This document shows positions 1-6,262 of a stretch of DNA of 14,816 bases, one piece after another. Under the pieces are notes generated by a model, which saw only the letters and a program-made list of their open reading frames with translations, had not been told where the DNA came from and made no database searches. The stretch spans positions 1 through 14,816 of the forward strand of contig DQVB01000362.1 of assembly GCA_015661985.1 (NCBI GenBank), written 5' to 3'. The stretch is from Planctomycetota bacterium (GTDB taxonomy: Bacteria > Planctomycetota > Planctomycetia > Pirellulales > Thermoguttaceae). Each line of letters starts with the position of its first letter. Position 1 is the first letter of the stretch. Both the position numbers and the translations under genes were made by a program.

Positions 1-1008
1 CTGGCCGAACCGTTCCGGCTGAGAAACGAGTTCTTCGAGGCGGTGATCAACCCGGTCACTGGCGCCGTGCAGGCCATCTACGATTACAGGACCCGGGGCA
101 GCCGACTGACCCAGCAGATCGCCTTTCGTTTTCGGCCGGGGAGCCCGGAAAGCCGCCTCGGGGACGTGGCGGACGAGGAGCATCAGTACACAGTCATGGC
201 AGCCGACCGGGTGGAGGTGACGGCCGTCGATCAGCTGCACGGGGAGATCGTCTCCGAGGGGCGGCTGATGGACCGCCGAGGCCAACGGGTGGCCGGGTTC
301 CGCCAAACGGCACGGGCCGTGCGAGGCAGCCGGGTGCTGGAACTGGGCATCCAGCTCCAGCCGGATTGCCCGCCTGGCCCTGACCCATGGGCGTCTTATT
401 ATGCCGTTCGTTTCGCCTGGGCAGACGCCGCGGCAGATCTGTACCGGGGCGTGAATCAGACGGCCCAGCCGACCGAGGCGGCGCGGCCGGAGTCCCCGTA
501 TTTCGTGGAGATCCGCACCGAGAAGACCCGCACCGCCATCCTCTGTGGCGGCCTTCCCTACCACCGCCGAATCGGTTTGCGCAAGCTGGACACACTGTTG
601 GTCGTCAGCGGGGAGACGTGCCACTCGTTCCGGGTGGGCATCGGCATCGACGTGCCCTGCCCGCTGGCAGCTGCCCTCGATTTCTTGGCGCCGCCCGTTG
701 TCGTCCCTGGCGCCAGGGCACCGCGCTCGCCATCGGCGTGGCTTTTTCATGTGGCGGCCCGGAACGTTGTCGCCACGCGCTGGGAGCCCAAATGCGAGGG
801 GCGGCGCGTAACGGGCTTCCGGGTACGACTCCTGGAAACCGAGGGCAGGTCCGTACTCACGCGGCTCCGCAGTTGGCGGGCCGTGGGCCGGGCGAGCAAG
901 GTGGACTTCACCGGCCAGCAATTGGCTTCACTGCCGGTGGAACGAGACGCCATCCAGGTCGAGCTTGGGCCTTACGAATGGGCGCAGGTGGAGGTCGACT
1001 TCGCGTGA
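1..1008 (+). CDS. C-terminal part of a probable GH38 alpha-mannosidase-type glycoside hydrolase (5' truncated)
   Basis: The reading frame is open from base 1 and ends at TGA 1006-1008, giving 335 residues with no start in the window, so the gene begins upstream. The first residues (FRLRNEFFEAVINPVTGAV, followed by an IYDYR segment) match the pattern that opens the C-terminal beta-sandwich of GH38 alpha-mannosidases: a conserved Asn, a strand, then a tG-x-(I/V)-x-x-(I/L)-x-D turn. The rest is rich in beta-strand-like segments (YYAVRFAW, FVEIRTEK, WAQVEVDFA) and has no membrane segment. The catalytic N-terminal domain is missing, so no active-site residue can be checked. Family knowledge suggests hydrolysis of alpha-mannosides or related glycans. 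Another carbohydrate-active enzyme with a similar beta-sandwich is possible. A strong hairpin lies about 70 nt after the stop and probably ends the transcript. Confidence 0.62.
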   Translation: MAEPFRLRNEFFEAVINPVTGAVQAIYDYRTRGSRLTQQIAFRFRPGSPESRLGDVADEEHQYTVMAADRVEVTAVDQLHGEIVSEGRLMDRRGQRVAGFRQTARAVRGSRVLELGIQLQPDCPPGPDPWASYYAVRFAWADAAADLYRGVNQTAQPTEAARPESPYFVEIRTEKTRTAILCGGLPYHRRIGLRKLDTLLVVSGETCHSFRVGIGIDVPCPLAAALDFLAPPVVVPGARAPRSPSAWLFHVAARNVVATRWEPKCEGRRVTGFRVRLLETEGRSVLTRLRSWRAVGRASKVDFTGQQLASLPVERDAIQVELGPYEWAQVEVDFA

Positions 1009-1078
1009 GGAGGGGGCGGCCTTTGGCGCCTGCGGCTTTGGCCCGAAGGGCGTCGCCCCGTGGCTATTCCGTGGGTGG

Positions 1079-1115
1079 GTCCCCGTCGGCGCGGGGTCGC
1101 CGCTCCGACGGGGAC
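1079..1115 (+). terminator. Strong hairpin downstream of the GH38-type gene, possible terminator
   Basis: An 11-bp perfect inverted repeat (GTCCCCGTCGG at 1079-1089, CCGACGGGGAC at 1105-1115) encloses a 15-nt loop and is followed by GCTTTCCC. It lies 70 nt after the stop codon at 1008 and before the convergent minus-strand gene ending at 1239. The stem is very stable but the T-tract is short, so an intrinsic terminator acting in either direction is likely but unproven. The remaining bases of the 1009-1238 gap show only GC-rich sequence with no convincing gene. Confidence 0.45.
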
Positions 1116-1238
1116 GCTTTCCCACTGGCGGGTATGAATCCCGGCCTCCGCCGCCAGCCGTGCCCTCACCCACACAGCCGGCGGGCGACAGGCCGGAGTA
1201 CCGGGAGGATAGCAGGAGGGGCCTCAGGGGGGAGCCGC

Positions 1239-1460
1239 TCAGCTGCTGGGGCCGGGCACGTAGGTCTCTGCACCAGGGGCGATCGCTGGCGGTGTGGTGC
1301 AGGGATCGCAAGACGGGCTGTACGTCGCTCCCGGCTCGCAATAGACACTCGTCGGCGCGGTGGGCAACAAGGAGCCCCGGCGGAACCACCGGCAGCATTC
1401 GCATCCCACCGCCGTGGCCGCCAGCAAGGCGACAGCAGCCAGAACAATCAGCCTCTTCAT
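1239..1460 (-). CDS. Small Cys-rich exported lipoprotein-like protein (73 aa)
   Basis: The chosen start is ATG 1460. An AGAGGAG Shine-Dalgarno sits 10 nt upstream, and the hydrophobic signal segment begins directly after MKR. The frame stays open back to 1553 but lacks signal-like sequence there. Residues 1-19 are a typical export signal (MKRLIVLAAVALLAATAVG) followed by Cys20. The box A-V-G-C lacks the usual Leu at -3, so lipidation is likely but not certain. The mature part is only about 54 residues, Pro/Thr/Tyr-rich, with Cys at 20, 22, 23, 41, 51 and 54 (CECC and CDPC clusters) and a basic WFRR patch. No enzymatic domain is visible. Short secreted proteins of this kind are frequent in planctomycetes, mostly without known function. 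Its stop (TGA) faces the GH38-type gene, and it is divergent from the alpha/beta hydrolase gene. Confidence 0.68.
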   Translation of the reverse strand: MKRLIVLAAVALLAATAVGCECCRWFRRGSLLPTAPTSVYCEPGATYSPSCDPCTTPPAIAPGAETYVPGPSS

Positions 1461-1470
1461 GTTCACCGAT

Positions 1471-1477
1471 CTCCTCT
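1471..1477 (-). promoter_or_regulatory. Shine-Dalgarno site fixing the start of the small Cys-rich protein
   Basis: AGAGGAG on the minus strand, separated by 10 nt from ATG 1460. It supports the internal ATG over the longer frame that begins at 1553, and shows that SD-led initiation is used in this genome. Confidence 0.6.
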
Positions 1478-1519
1478 GGAAAGATGCTCGCTTGCCCGGC
1501 AAGACTTCCAGGCCACGCA

Positions 1520-1547
1520 ACTCTACATCACCGGCCGGGATGTGCAA
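1520..1547 (-). promoter_or_regulatory. Weak candidate promoter of the small Cys-rich protein
   Basis: On the minus strand TTGCAC (1547-1542), a 16-nt spacer and TAGAGT (1525-1520) give a moderate sigma70-like match. The predicted transcript start near 1513 would leave a leader of about 50 nt with the SD site. The match is weak enough to occur by chance. Confidence 0.28.
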
Positions 1548-1688
1548 ACGCAACGGCGCATATTTTTTGCAACTTCCGCCGGCTCTGGGCCACGCGCACG
1601 CCGAACAGGGTGTACATTTTCAGTAGCCGGCAAAGTTCCGCGCCGGCCTCCCTGGGTATGACTGCCACGATGCTACGGGTTGGAACGG

Positions 1689-2747
1689 ATGAGGCGCTGG
1701 GTCCCAGCCATACTGATTCTGTGGATGGCCGTGCCGACGGGGGCGACGGCACCTGCGCGCGCAGCCGACGGCCGGAGCCAGTTGTGGTTGATCAGCACCC
1801 GGGCGGCACCGCGCTTTCGGCCTGAACCGGAGTCGTTCCAGCGGCTGAAGTTCTGGAAACTGGAGGACCGCTGCTCGTGGCGGCCCGCCAGGCTTGCGCA
1901 GTTGACGGATTGCAGCTCCGGCCAACTTCCCACTATCCTGTTCGTCCACGGCAACCGCTACACCCTTTCCGACGCGGTCCGCACGGGCTGGGTCGTCTAT
2001 CGGTTCCTTGACCGGCTGCCTTCGGACCGCCCGTTCCGGGTGGTGATTTGGTCCTGGCCCGCTGATCGCGTGTCGCGGCGGCTGCGCCGGGATCTGCGAG
2101 TGAAGGCCGCCCGAAGCGATGCGCAAAGCTACTACCTGGCCGAATGCCTCCGTCGTGTGGATCCCCGCACGCCGCTGAACCTGATCGGCTACAGCTACGG
2201 GGCGCGCGTGATCACCGGAGCCCTGGAGCTTTTGGCCGGGGGTGAAGTGGCTGGGATGCGTCTGGCCGGCCCGGTGGAAAAGCGGACCGGCCCCATCCGA
2301 GCGGTGCTGGTGGCAGCGGCCATGGATCACGACTGGCTGCTGCCCGGTCACCGCCACGGATCGGCCCTCGATCAAGTGGACCGGCTGCTGCTCACGTCGA
2401 ACCCCCGCGACCCGGCGCTGCGCTGGTACCCGCTCCTGTACGGCCGCGGCGGCCCCGCGGCGCTGGGATTCGCCGGTCCGTTGTGTCCGGATCGACTGGG
2501 CCCCAATCGCCACAAGATCGAGCTCTTGCCGGTGGCCTGCGCCGTGGGCAGGAACCACCGCTGGCAGGCCTATTTCTGTGCCTGGCCGCTCCGCCAGCGG
2601 CTCGGCTGGTATAGCTTCCTGGACGACCAGCCGGGGCAACCCTCCCGTAACGGCAAATCAAACCCTCAGCCGACGGCAGCACGGCCCAAGGCCCAGGACA
2701 CCCGGCGGCCACGCAACCAGTTGGTGGCCGCCGGCGGCCAGCTATAA
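1689..2747 (+). CDS. Exported alpha/beta hydrolase (DUF900-like serine hydrolase)
   Basis: 352 residues from ATG 1689. A TTG three codons earlier (1680) is also possible, but neither has a clear SD. Residues 1-25 form an export signal (basic MRRW, hydrophobic core, an ARA-A cleavage-like site). The core shows the alpha/beta-hydrolase order: a strand and oxyanion turn ILFVHGN (about 83-89), the VVIWSWPAD segment (about 118-126), and the nucleophile elbow GYSYGAR at 167-173 with Ser169. The WPAD region followed by a long helix and then G-x-S-x-G recalls the DUF900 family of uncharacterised hydrolases. Candidate acid and base residues are Asp213/Asp215 (AMDHDW) and His290 (GRNHRW). The last 40 residues are Pro/Arg/Gln-rich and probably disordered. 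Substrate is unknown; an esterase or lipase-like role outside the cytoplasm is an inference. The stop overlaps the -10 box of the aminotransferase gene that begins 7 nt later. Confidence 0.78.
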   Translation: MRRWVPAILILWMAVPTGATAPARAADGRSQLWLISTRAAPRFRPEPESFQRLKFWKLEDRCSWRPARLAQLTDCSSGQLPTILFVHGNRYTLSDAVRTGWVVYRFLDRLPSDRPFRVVIWSWPADRVSRRLRRDLRVKAARSDAQSYYLAECLRRVDPRTPLNLIGYSYGARVITGALELLAGGEVAGMRLAGPVEKRTGPIRAVLVAAAMDHDWLLPGHRHGSALDQVDRLLLTSNPRDPALRWYPLLYGRGGPAALGFAGPLCPDRLGPNRHKIELLPVACAVGRNHRWQAYFCAWPLRQRLGWYSFLDDQPGQPSRNGKSNPQPTAARPKAQDTRRPRNQLVAAGGQL

Positions 2748-2748
2748 T
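2721..2748 (+). promoter_or_regulatory. Sigma70-like promoter giving a predicted leaderless aminotransferase mRNA
   Basis: TTGGTG (2721-2726), a 16-nt spacer and a perfect TATAAT (2743-2748). The TAA stop of the hydrolase gene (2745-2747) lies inside the -10 box. The hexamer ends 6 nt before ATG 2755, so the expected +1 is the A of the start codon or a base next to it. This predicts a transcript with no 5' leader, in addition to any read-through from the hydrolase gene. Confidence 0.55.
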
Positions 2749-2754
2749 GGCGGC

Positions 2755-3669
2755 ATGGACGAACCGTGGGCCTACTGCAATGGACAGTATCTGCCTTTAT
2801 CAGCCTTGGCCGTCTCCCCAACCGATGCCGGTTTTGTGGTCGGTGCCACATTGGCCGAGCAACTGCGCACGTTCGCCGGCCGGATCTTTCGCCTGGAAGA
2901 TCACCTGCGGCGGCTCCGGCAAGCCTTGGACGTGGTGGGCATCCGGCTGCCAGTGACGTGGGACGAGTTGACCGGGGCGGCCTGCGAACTGGTGGAGCGC
3001 AACCATCGACTCCTTGCCCCGGGCGATGACTTGGGCCTGTGCATTTTCGTCACCCCCGGCTCCTACGCTCCCTTCGTCCAAGCAGACCACAGCGCTGCCA
3101 CCGTGGCCATGCACACCTACCCGCTGCCGTTCCGCCTGTGGGCTGACAAATACGAAGTCGGCCAACGGCTGGTGACGACCGACATCCGGCAGGTGCCGGC
3201 CAACTGCTGGCCGCCCTCGCTCAAATGCCGCAGCCGGATGCACTACTACCTGGCCGACCGCCGGGCCGCAGAGTTGGAGACGGGGGCGCGGGCCCTGTTG
3301 CTCGACCAGGCCGGCTGCGTCTGCGAAGCCTCCACGGCCAACATCGTCATCTGGCGCCGCGACGAAGGCCTGCTAACGCCGCCTGTGAGCCAGGTGCTGC
3401 CGGGCATCAGCCTGGCCGTGGCCCACCAACTGGCCGAAGGCGAAGATCTTCCTTTCACCCAGCGACGGCTTACGGCCGACGAGGTGGCTGAAGCGGACGA
3501 AGTGATCCTCACCAGCACACCCTTCTGCCTCCTGCCGGTAACGTGGTTCAACAGGCGTCCTGTGGCCGACGGCCGCCCCGGGCCGGTTTTTCAGCGGTTG
3601 TTGCAGGCATGGAACAAGCTGGTCGACGTCGATATCGCGGCCCAGGCTCGCCGGTTCGCCGGGCGGTGA
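2755..3669 (+). CDS. Class IV PLP-dependent aminotransferase (BCAT / ADC-lyase / D-amino-acid transaminase fold)
   Basis: 304 residues from ATG 2755, the first good start after the hydrolase stop. The N-terminus shows the fold-type IV opening: a short strand (YCNGQYLPLSALAVS), D24-A-G-F with GATLAEQLRTFAGRIFRLEDHLRRL. That segment corresponds to the family's G-x-x-x-x-E-x-x-R-x-x-x-G-x-x-F-x-L-x-x-H-x-x-R-L motif. The PLP lysine is best assigned to Lys157 in PPSLKCRSRMHYYLADR, and Glu191 in VCEASTANIVIW is the conserved Glu that contacts the pyridine nitrogen. L-P-G-I (215-218) and a T-S-T-P phosphate-binding turn (253-256) follow. The subtype (branched-chain aminotransferase, aminodeoxychorismate lyase or D-alanine transaminase) cannot be decided from these motifs; the non-standard HTYPLPFRLWA stretch argues against a canonical IlvE. 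Cytosolic. It may be transcribed alone or with the hydrolase. Confidence 0.88.
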   Translation: MDEPWAYCNGQYLPLSALAVSPTDAGFVVGATLAEQLRTFAGRIFRLEDHLRRLRQALDVVGIRLPVTWDELTGAACELVERNHRLLAPGDDLGLCIFVTPGSYAPFVQADHSAATVAMHTYPLPFRLWADKYEVGQRLVTTDIRQVPANCWPPSLKCRSRMHYYLADRRAAELETGARALLLDQAGCVCEASTANIVIWRRDEGLLTPPVSQVLPGISLAVAHQLAEGEDLPFTQRRLTADEVAEADEVILTSTPFCLLPVTWFNRRPVADGRPGPVFQRLLQAWNKLVDVDIAAQARRFAGR

Positions 3670-4163
3670 GTGCCTTGCACATCTGCCACTCGCCGGCCCT
3701 CAGCTTGCGTGAGGTGCTGCAATCGCTGAAAATGCACTCACTTCATCTTGTCGGTGTCCGGGAGATGGCCAGTTGTGACATCGAGGCGTCGGGGGCCAAT
3801 CTGGTTGCGCGCATGGCTGGCCAGCCGTCTTTCACTGGCTTTCACTGGCAGCGAAGCGTTCAAGAAGGCGGCTGAGGTCGCCCGGTGCAGCTCTGCCCGC
3901 CTGGACTCGGCACGGAGTTCCCTATCCCTCGAGTATCCGCCTTCGCCATGGGTGCGCGCGTCAAGACCAGGGCACTGGACAGTCCGGAGTTCTCACATCG
4001 GACCACAATTACAATCACCGTGGCCGCCGACTTCATCATCGGGAGTTTCGCCCGAAACGGCATCCAGTTTGACTGGTAGGCCTGCGTCCCGCACCAACTT
4101 CCCCTGAAGTTGCTCTTCTGCCGGCCGCATGCGCCACGCGGCTGGTGCGCGACTTGCCCCACC
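3670..4163. other. 494-bp intergenic region with unexplained short structures
   Basis: This gap separates the convergent aminotransferase and RodA-like genes. It contains a perfect 12-bp palindrome GGCTGGCCAGCC (3815-3826), a tandem 10-bp duplication of TTTCACTGGC (3830-3839 and 3840-3849), and a 7-bp stem with a 4-nt loop, CAACTTC-CCCT-GAAGTTG (4095-4112). That last hairpin lies 52 nt beyond the RodA-like stop and could terminate it, but it lacks a T-tract. A GTG-started frame of 64 codons (3885-4079) has fairly G/C-rich third positions and ends in a beta-strand-like stretch (TTITITVAADFII), but it has no SD and no family I recognise. It could be a small gene, the tail of a decayed one, or chance. 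Confidence 0.4.
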
Positions 4164-5324
4164 CTACCGCGCCGGCCGCCGCACTTTGCTGCCCTGAGCG
4201 GTCGCGTAGCAGAACGGATCGCGGCCCAGTTCGTAGCCGGGACGCAGGGCGATATTCACCAGCAGCCCCACGCCAATGCCTTGGACCACAAGCCCCGACC
4301 CGCCGTAGCTGACCAGCGGCAAGGACAAGCCCGTAATCGGCATCAAGCCAACCGTCATCGCCGCGTTGATCAGCACCTGGACGGCGATCACAGCGATCAG
4401 GCCCGTGGCCAGCAGTCGTCCGAACGGTTCCCGGGCCGCTTGGGCCACCGCCAGGCCCTGCCAGCTGACCACACCATACAAGGCCAACAGCACCCCAACG
4501 CCAATCAAACCGAACCGCTCGCCCAGCACACACAGCACGAAATCGCTGTGGGCCGCCGGCAGGTGGTATGCCGCTGGGTCTTGCACCACGGCGCCGGTAA
4601 CGGCCGAACCCCACAGGCCACCCAGGGCCAAAACCTGTTTGGCTTGCCGGAGATGGTACGCCGCGTCCGTGGCCACTTCCCCCGGCCCCGCCTGATCCCA
4701 CAGCGCTGTGACGCGCGATCGCTGCTCGGCGGTCATTTGGGTCCACAACAGCGGCAGGCTAACGAGCCCCGCGGCCACGAGCTTCGCCAAATCGCGGCGC
4801 CGTGCCCCGGCGGCGAAAAGCATGACAAACAGAACGGGCAGGAACACCGCAGCCGTGCCCAGATCCGGTTCTCGCAAGATCAACACCACCGGGACCAGGG
4901 TCAAGACCAACGGCCCGAGGAGCCCGATCAGACGCCGGTGGGTTTCCCGGTATCGCAGGTACCACGCCAACCCCAACACATAGGCCAACTTCGTTAGCTC
5001 CGACGGCTGAAAGCCCACTGAACCCACCCGGATCCACCGCCTTGCCCCGTTGATGGGAGGAAACAGATAGACCAGCAGAAGCAGGCAGATTGCGGCCGTC
5101 AGCAGACCGTAACTCCAGCGTCCGAGGACTCGATAGGGGATCAAGGCCGCGGCGCAGGCAGCTGCGGCCGCCATGAATGTCCAGACCGCCTGCCGGGCCA
5201 TGAGTCGTTGGCCAGCCCCCAACGCCTCGCACCGAGCCATCCCCGCCCAGCCAGCGGCTACCAGAAACAGCACGGCGGCTACCAGCAGCCAAGGGAACCG
5301 TCGCATCCACTGGGGACTCAGCAT
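4164..5324 (-). CDS. rodA: RodA/FtsW/SpoVE-family peptidoglycan glycosyltransferase, RodA-like
   Basis: 386 residues from ATG 5324, with an AGAGA-type SD. The frame is open to ATG 5351, which would add nine polar residues. It is a polytopic SEDS protein with about ten hydrophobic segments. Conserved motifs are PPINGARRWIRVG followed by the GFQPSELTKLAYV segment, REPDLGTAAVF, HLPAAHSDFVLCVLGERFGLIG (with the H-x-D-F-x-x-x-x-x-x-E-x-x-G signature), and near the C-terminus GLMPITGLSLPLVSYGGSGL. The P-I-T-G form of the last motif is closer to RodA/SpoVE than to the P-T-K-G form of proteobacterial FtsW, hence the RodA assignment; FtsW remains possible. SEDS proteins polymerise lipid II into glycan strands in the inner membrane together with a class B PBP, none of which is in view. 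Its presence fits a lineage that keeps peptidoglycan. It is last in a minus-strand run, 133 nt after tatD, with a hairpin element between them. Confidence 0.92.
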   Translation of the reverse strand: MLSPQWMRRFPWLLVAAVLFLVAAGWAGMARCEALGAGQRLMARQAVWTFMAAAAACAAALIPYRVLGRWSYGLLTAAICLLLLVYLFPPINGARRWIRVGSVGFQPSELTKLAYVLGLAWYLRYRETHRRLIGLLGPLVLTLVPVVLILREPDLGTAAVFLPVLFVMLFAAGARRRDLAKLVAAGLVSLPLLWTQMTAEQRSRVTALWDQAGPGEVATDAAYHLRQAKQVLALGGLWGSAVTGAVVQDPAAYHLPAAHSDFVLCVLGERFGLIGVGVLLALYGVVSWQGLAVAQAAREPFGRLLATGLIAVIAVQVLINAAMTVGLMPITGLSLPLVSYGGSGLVVQGIGVGLLVNIALRPGYELGRDPFCYATAQGSKVRRPAR

Positions 5325-5406
5325 AGTGTCTCTGTGCGTTGGGATGCGCACATGGTGGCGCGCATCGTTTGCGTTTCACAACTCGTGATGGCCCTTTTGG
5401 GTTGTT

Positions 5407-5428
5407 GAGCAAGCGGGGACGCTTGCTC
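5407..5428. repeat. REP-like palindromic hairpin between tatD and the RodA-like gene
   Basis: A perfect 9-bp stem (GAGCAAGCG / CGCTTGCTC) closed by the 4-nt loop GGGA, a GNRA-type tetraloop when read on the plus strand. There is no T-tract, so it is not a typical intrinsic terminator. It sits in the 133-bp gap between two genes of the same strand. Compact extragenic palindromes of this shape are typical of REP-type repeats, but only one copy is visible here, so the repeat status is inference. Confidence 0.45.
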
Positions 5429-5457
5429 TACGTTGGGAAGCTGCCACGCAGGGGTGA

Positions 5458-6252
5458 TCACCGCCCGGCTGGCAGTCGAAACAATCGGCGGGCGTTGGCT
5501 GCGCATCGGGCGGCCAGTGCCTCCGCATCCTCGCCCCGCAGCTGGGCCAACCAGGCGGCAGTGTGGACGATCTGCCGCGGCTCGTTCCGCTTCAGTTTGC
5601 CCCGCAAGGGGTGAGGTACCAGGTACGGGCTATCGGTTTCCACGAGCAACCGGTCGGCTGGGACCAGCCGAGCCGCCTGGTGCAGGCCTTGGAACTTCTT
5701 GTTGCGATAGGTCACGGCGCCGGCGAAGCTGACGTACATGCCTCGCTCCAGGCACGCTTCAGCCAACTCGGGCCCGCCGCTGAAGGCGTGCATCACGCCT
5801 TGTACCGGGCCGGAGCCGGTGGCCTCGTCGAGCATCTCCAGCACCTCGGCTTCCGCCTCCCGGCAATGGACGATCACGGGCCGATCGAGCTTTTGGGCCA
5901 ACTGCAAGTGCCGGCGGAAATACTCGCGCTGCAGATCGAAGGGCGTGAAATCCCAATGCCGATCCAACCCCGTTTCGCCGATCGCCACCGCCTTCGGATG
6001 CTCGGCCAAGGCCGTCACGTGGGGCCAAGCGTCCGGGCCGGCCTGGGCACCGTAGTTGGGCTGGATGCCGACGGCGGCGAAGACGTCCTCGTACCGCTCG
6101 GCCAATTCCACCGCCGCCCGGCTGGACTCCGCCTCGATCCCCGGGCAAATGACCGCCTCCACACCTGCCTGGCGAGCCCGCATGAGGACCGCATCGCGGT
6201 CTTCGTCAAACTCCGGTAAGTCCAAATGGGCATGCGTATCGATGTAGGACAT
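5458..6252 (-). CDS. tatD: TatD-family metal-dependent DNase/hydrolase
   Basis: 264 residues, the usual family length, from ATG 6252 where the diagnostic SYIDTHAHLD begins. Upstream in-frame residues are unlike the family. Metal ligands can be followed in order: His7 and His9 (DTHAHL), Glu93 (GETGLD), His129 (VIVHCREA), His155 (MHAFSGG) and Asp207 (ETDSPYL). The first His-containing loop reads VGIQPN where many family members have G-I-H-P-H, which is odd but outside the main metal set. The TIM-barrel amidohydrolase fold is expected. Known members are cytosolic 3'-5' exonucleases/DNases linked to DNA repair and fragmentation. It lies 10 nt after the glycosyltransferase stop, so the two are almost certainly co-transcribed, though no functional link is evident. 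A weak GAGAAAG lies before the start. Confidence 0.93.
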   Translation of the reverse strand: MSYIDTHAHLDLPEFDEDRDAVLMRARQAGVEAVICPGIEAESSRAAVELAERYEDVFAAVGIQPNYGAQAGPDAWPHVTALAEHPKAVAIGETGLDRHWDFTPFDLQREYFRRHLQLAQKLDRPVIVHCREAEAEVLEMLDEATGSGPVQGVMHAFSGGPELAEACLERGMYVSFAGAVTYRNKKFQGLHQAARLVPADRLLVETDSPYLVPHPLRGKLKRNEPRQIVHTAAWLAQLRGEDAEALAARCAANARRLFRLPAGR

Positions 6253-6262
6253 GGCTGCTTTC

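Noticed and set aside
387..1661. 424-codon plus-strand open frame
   Set aside because: Arg/Gly/Pro-rich composition and overlap with the better-supported GH38-type frame and the opposing small-protein gene; a GC shadow.
965..1825. 286-codon plus-strand frame spanning the 1009-1688 region
   Set aside because: Low-complexity Arg/Gly/Ser/Pro composition; it runs through a hairpin, the opposing small-protein gene and both promoter regions.
1620..2639. 339-codon minus-strand frame opposite the alpha/beta hydrolase
   Set aside because: The plus-strand frame carries a signal peptide and the GYSYGAR elbow; the antisense one has no recognisable motif.
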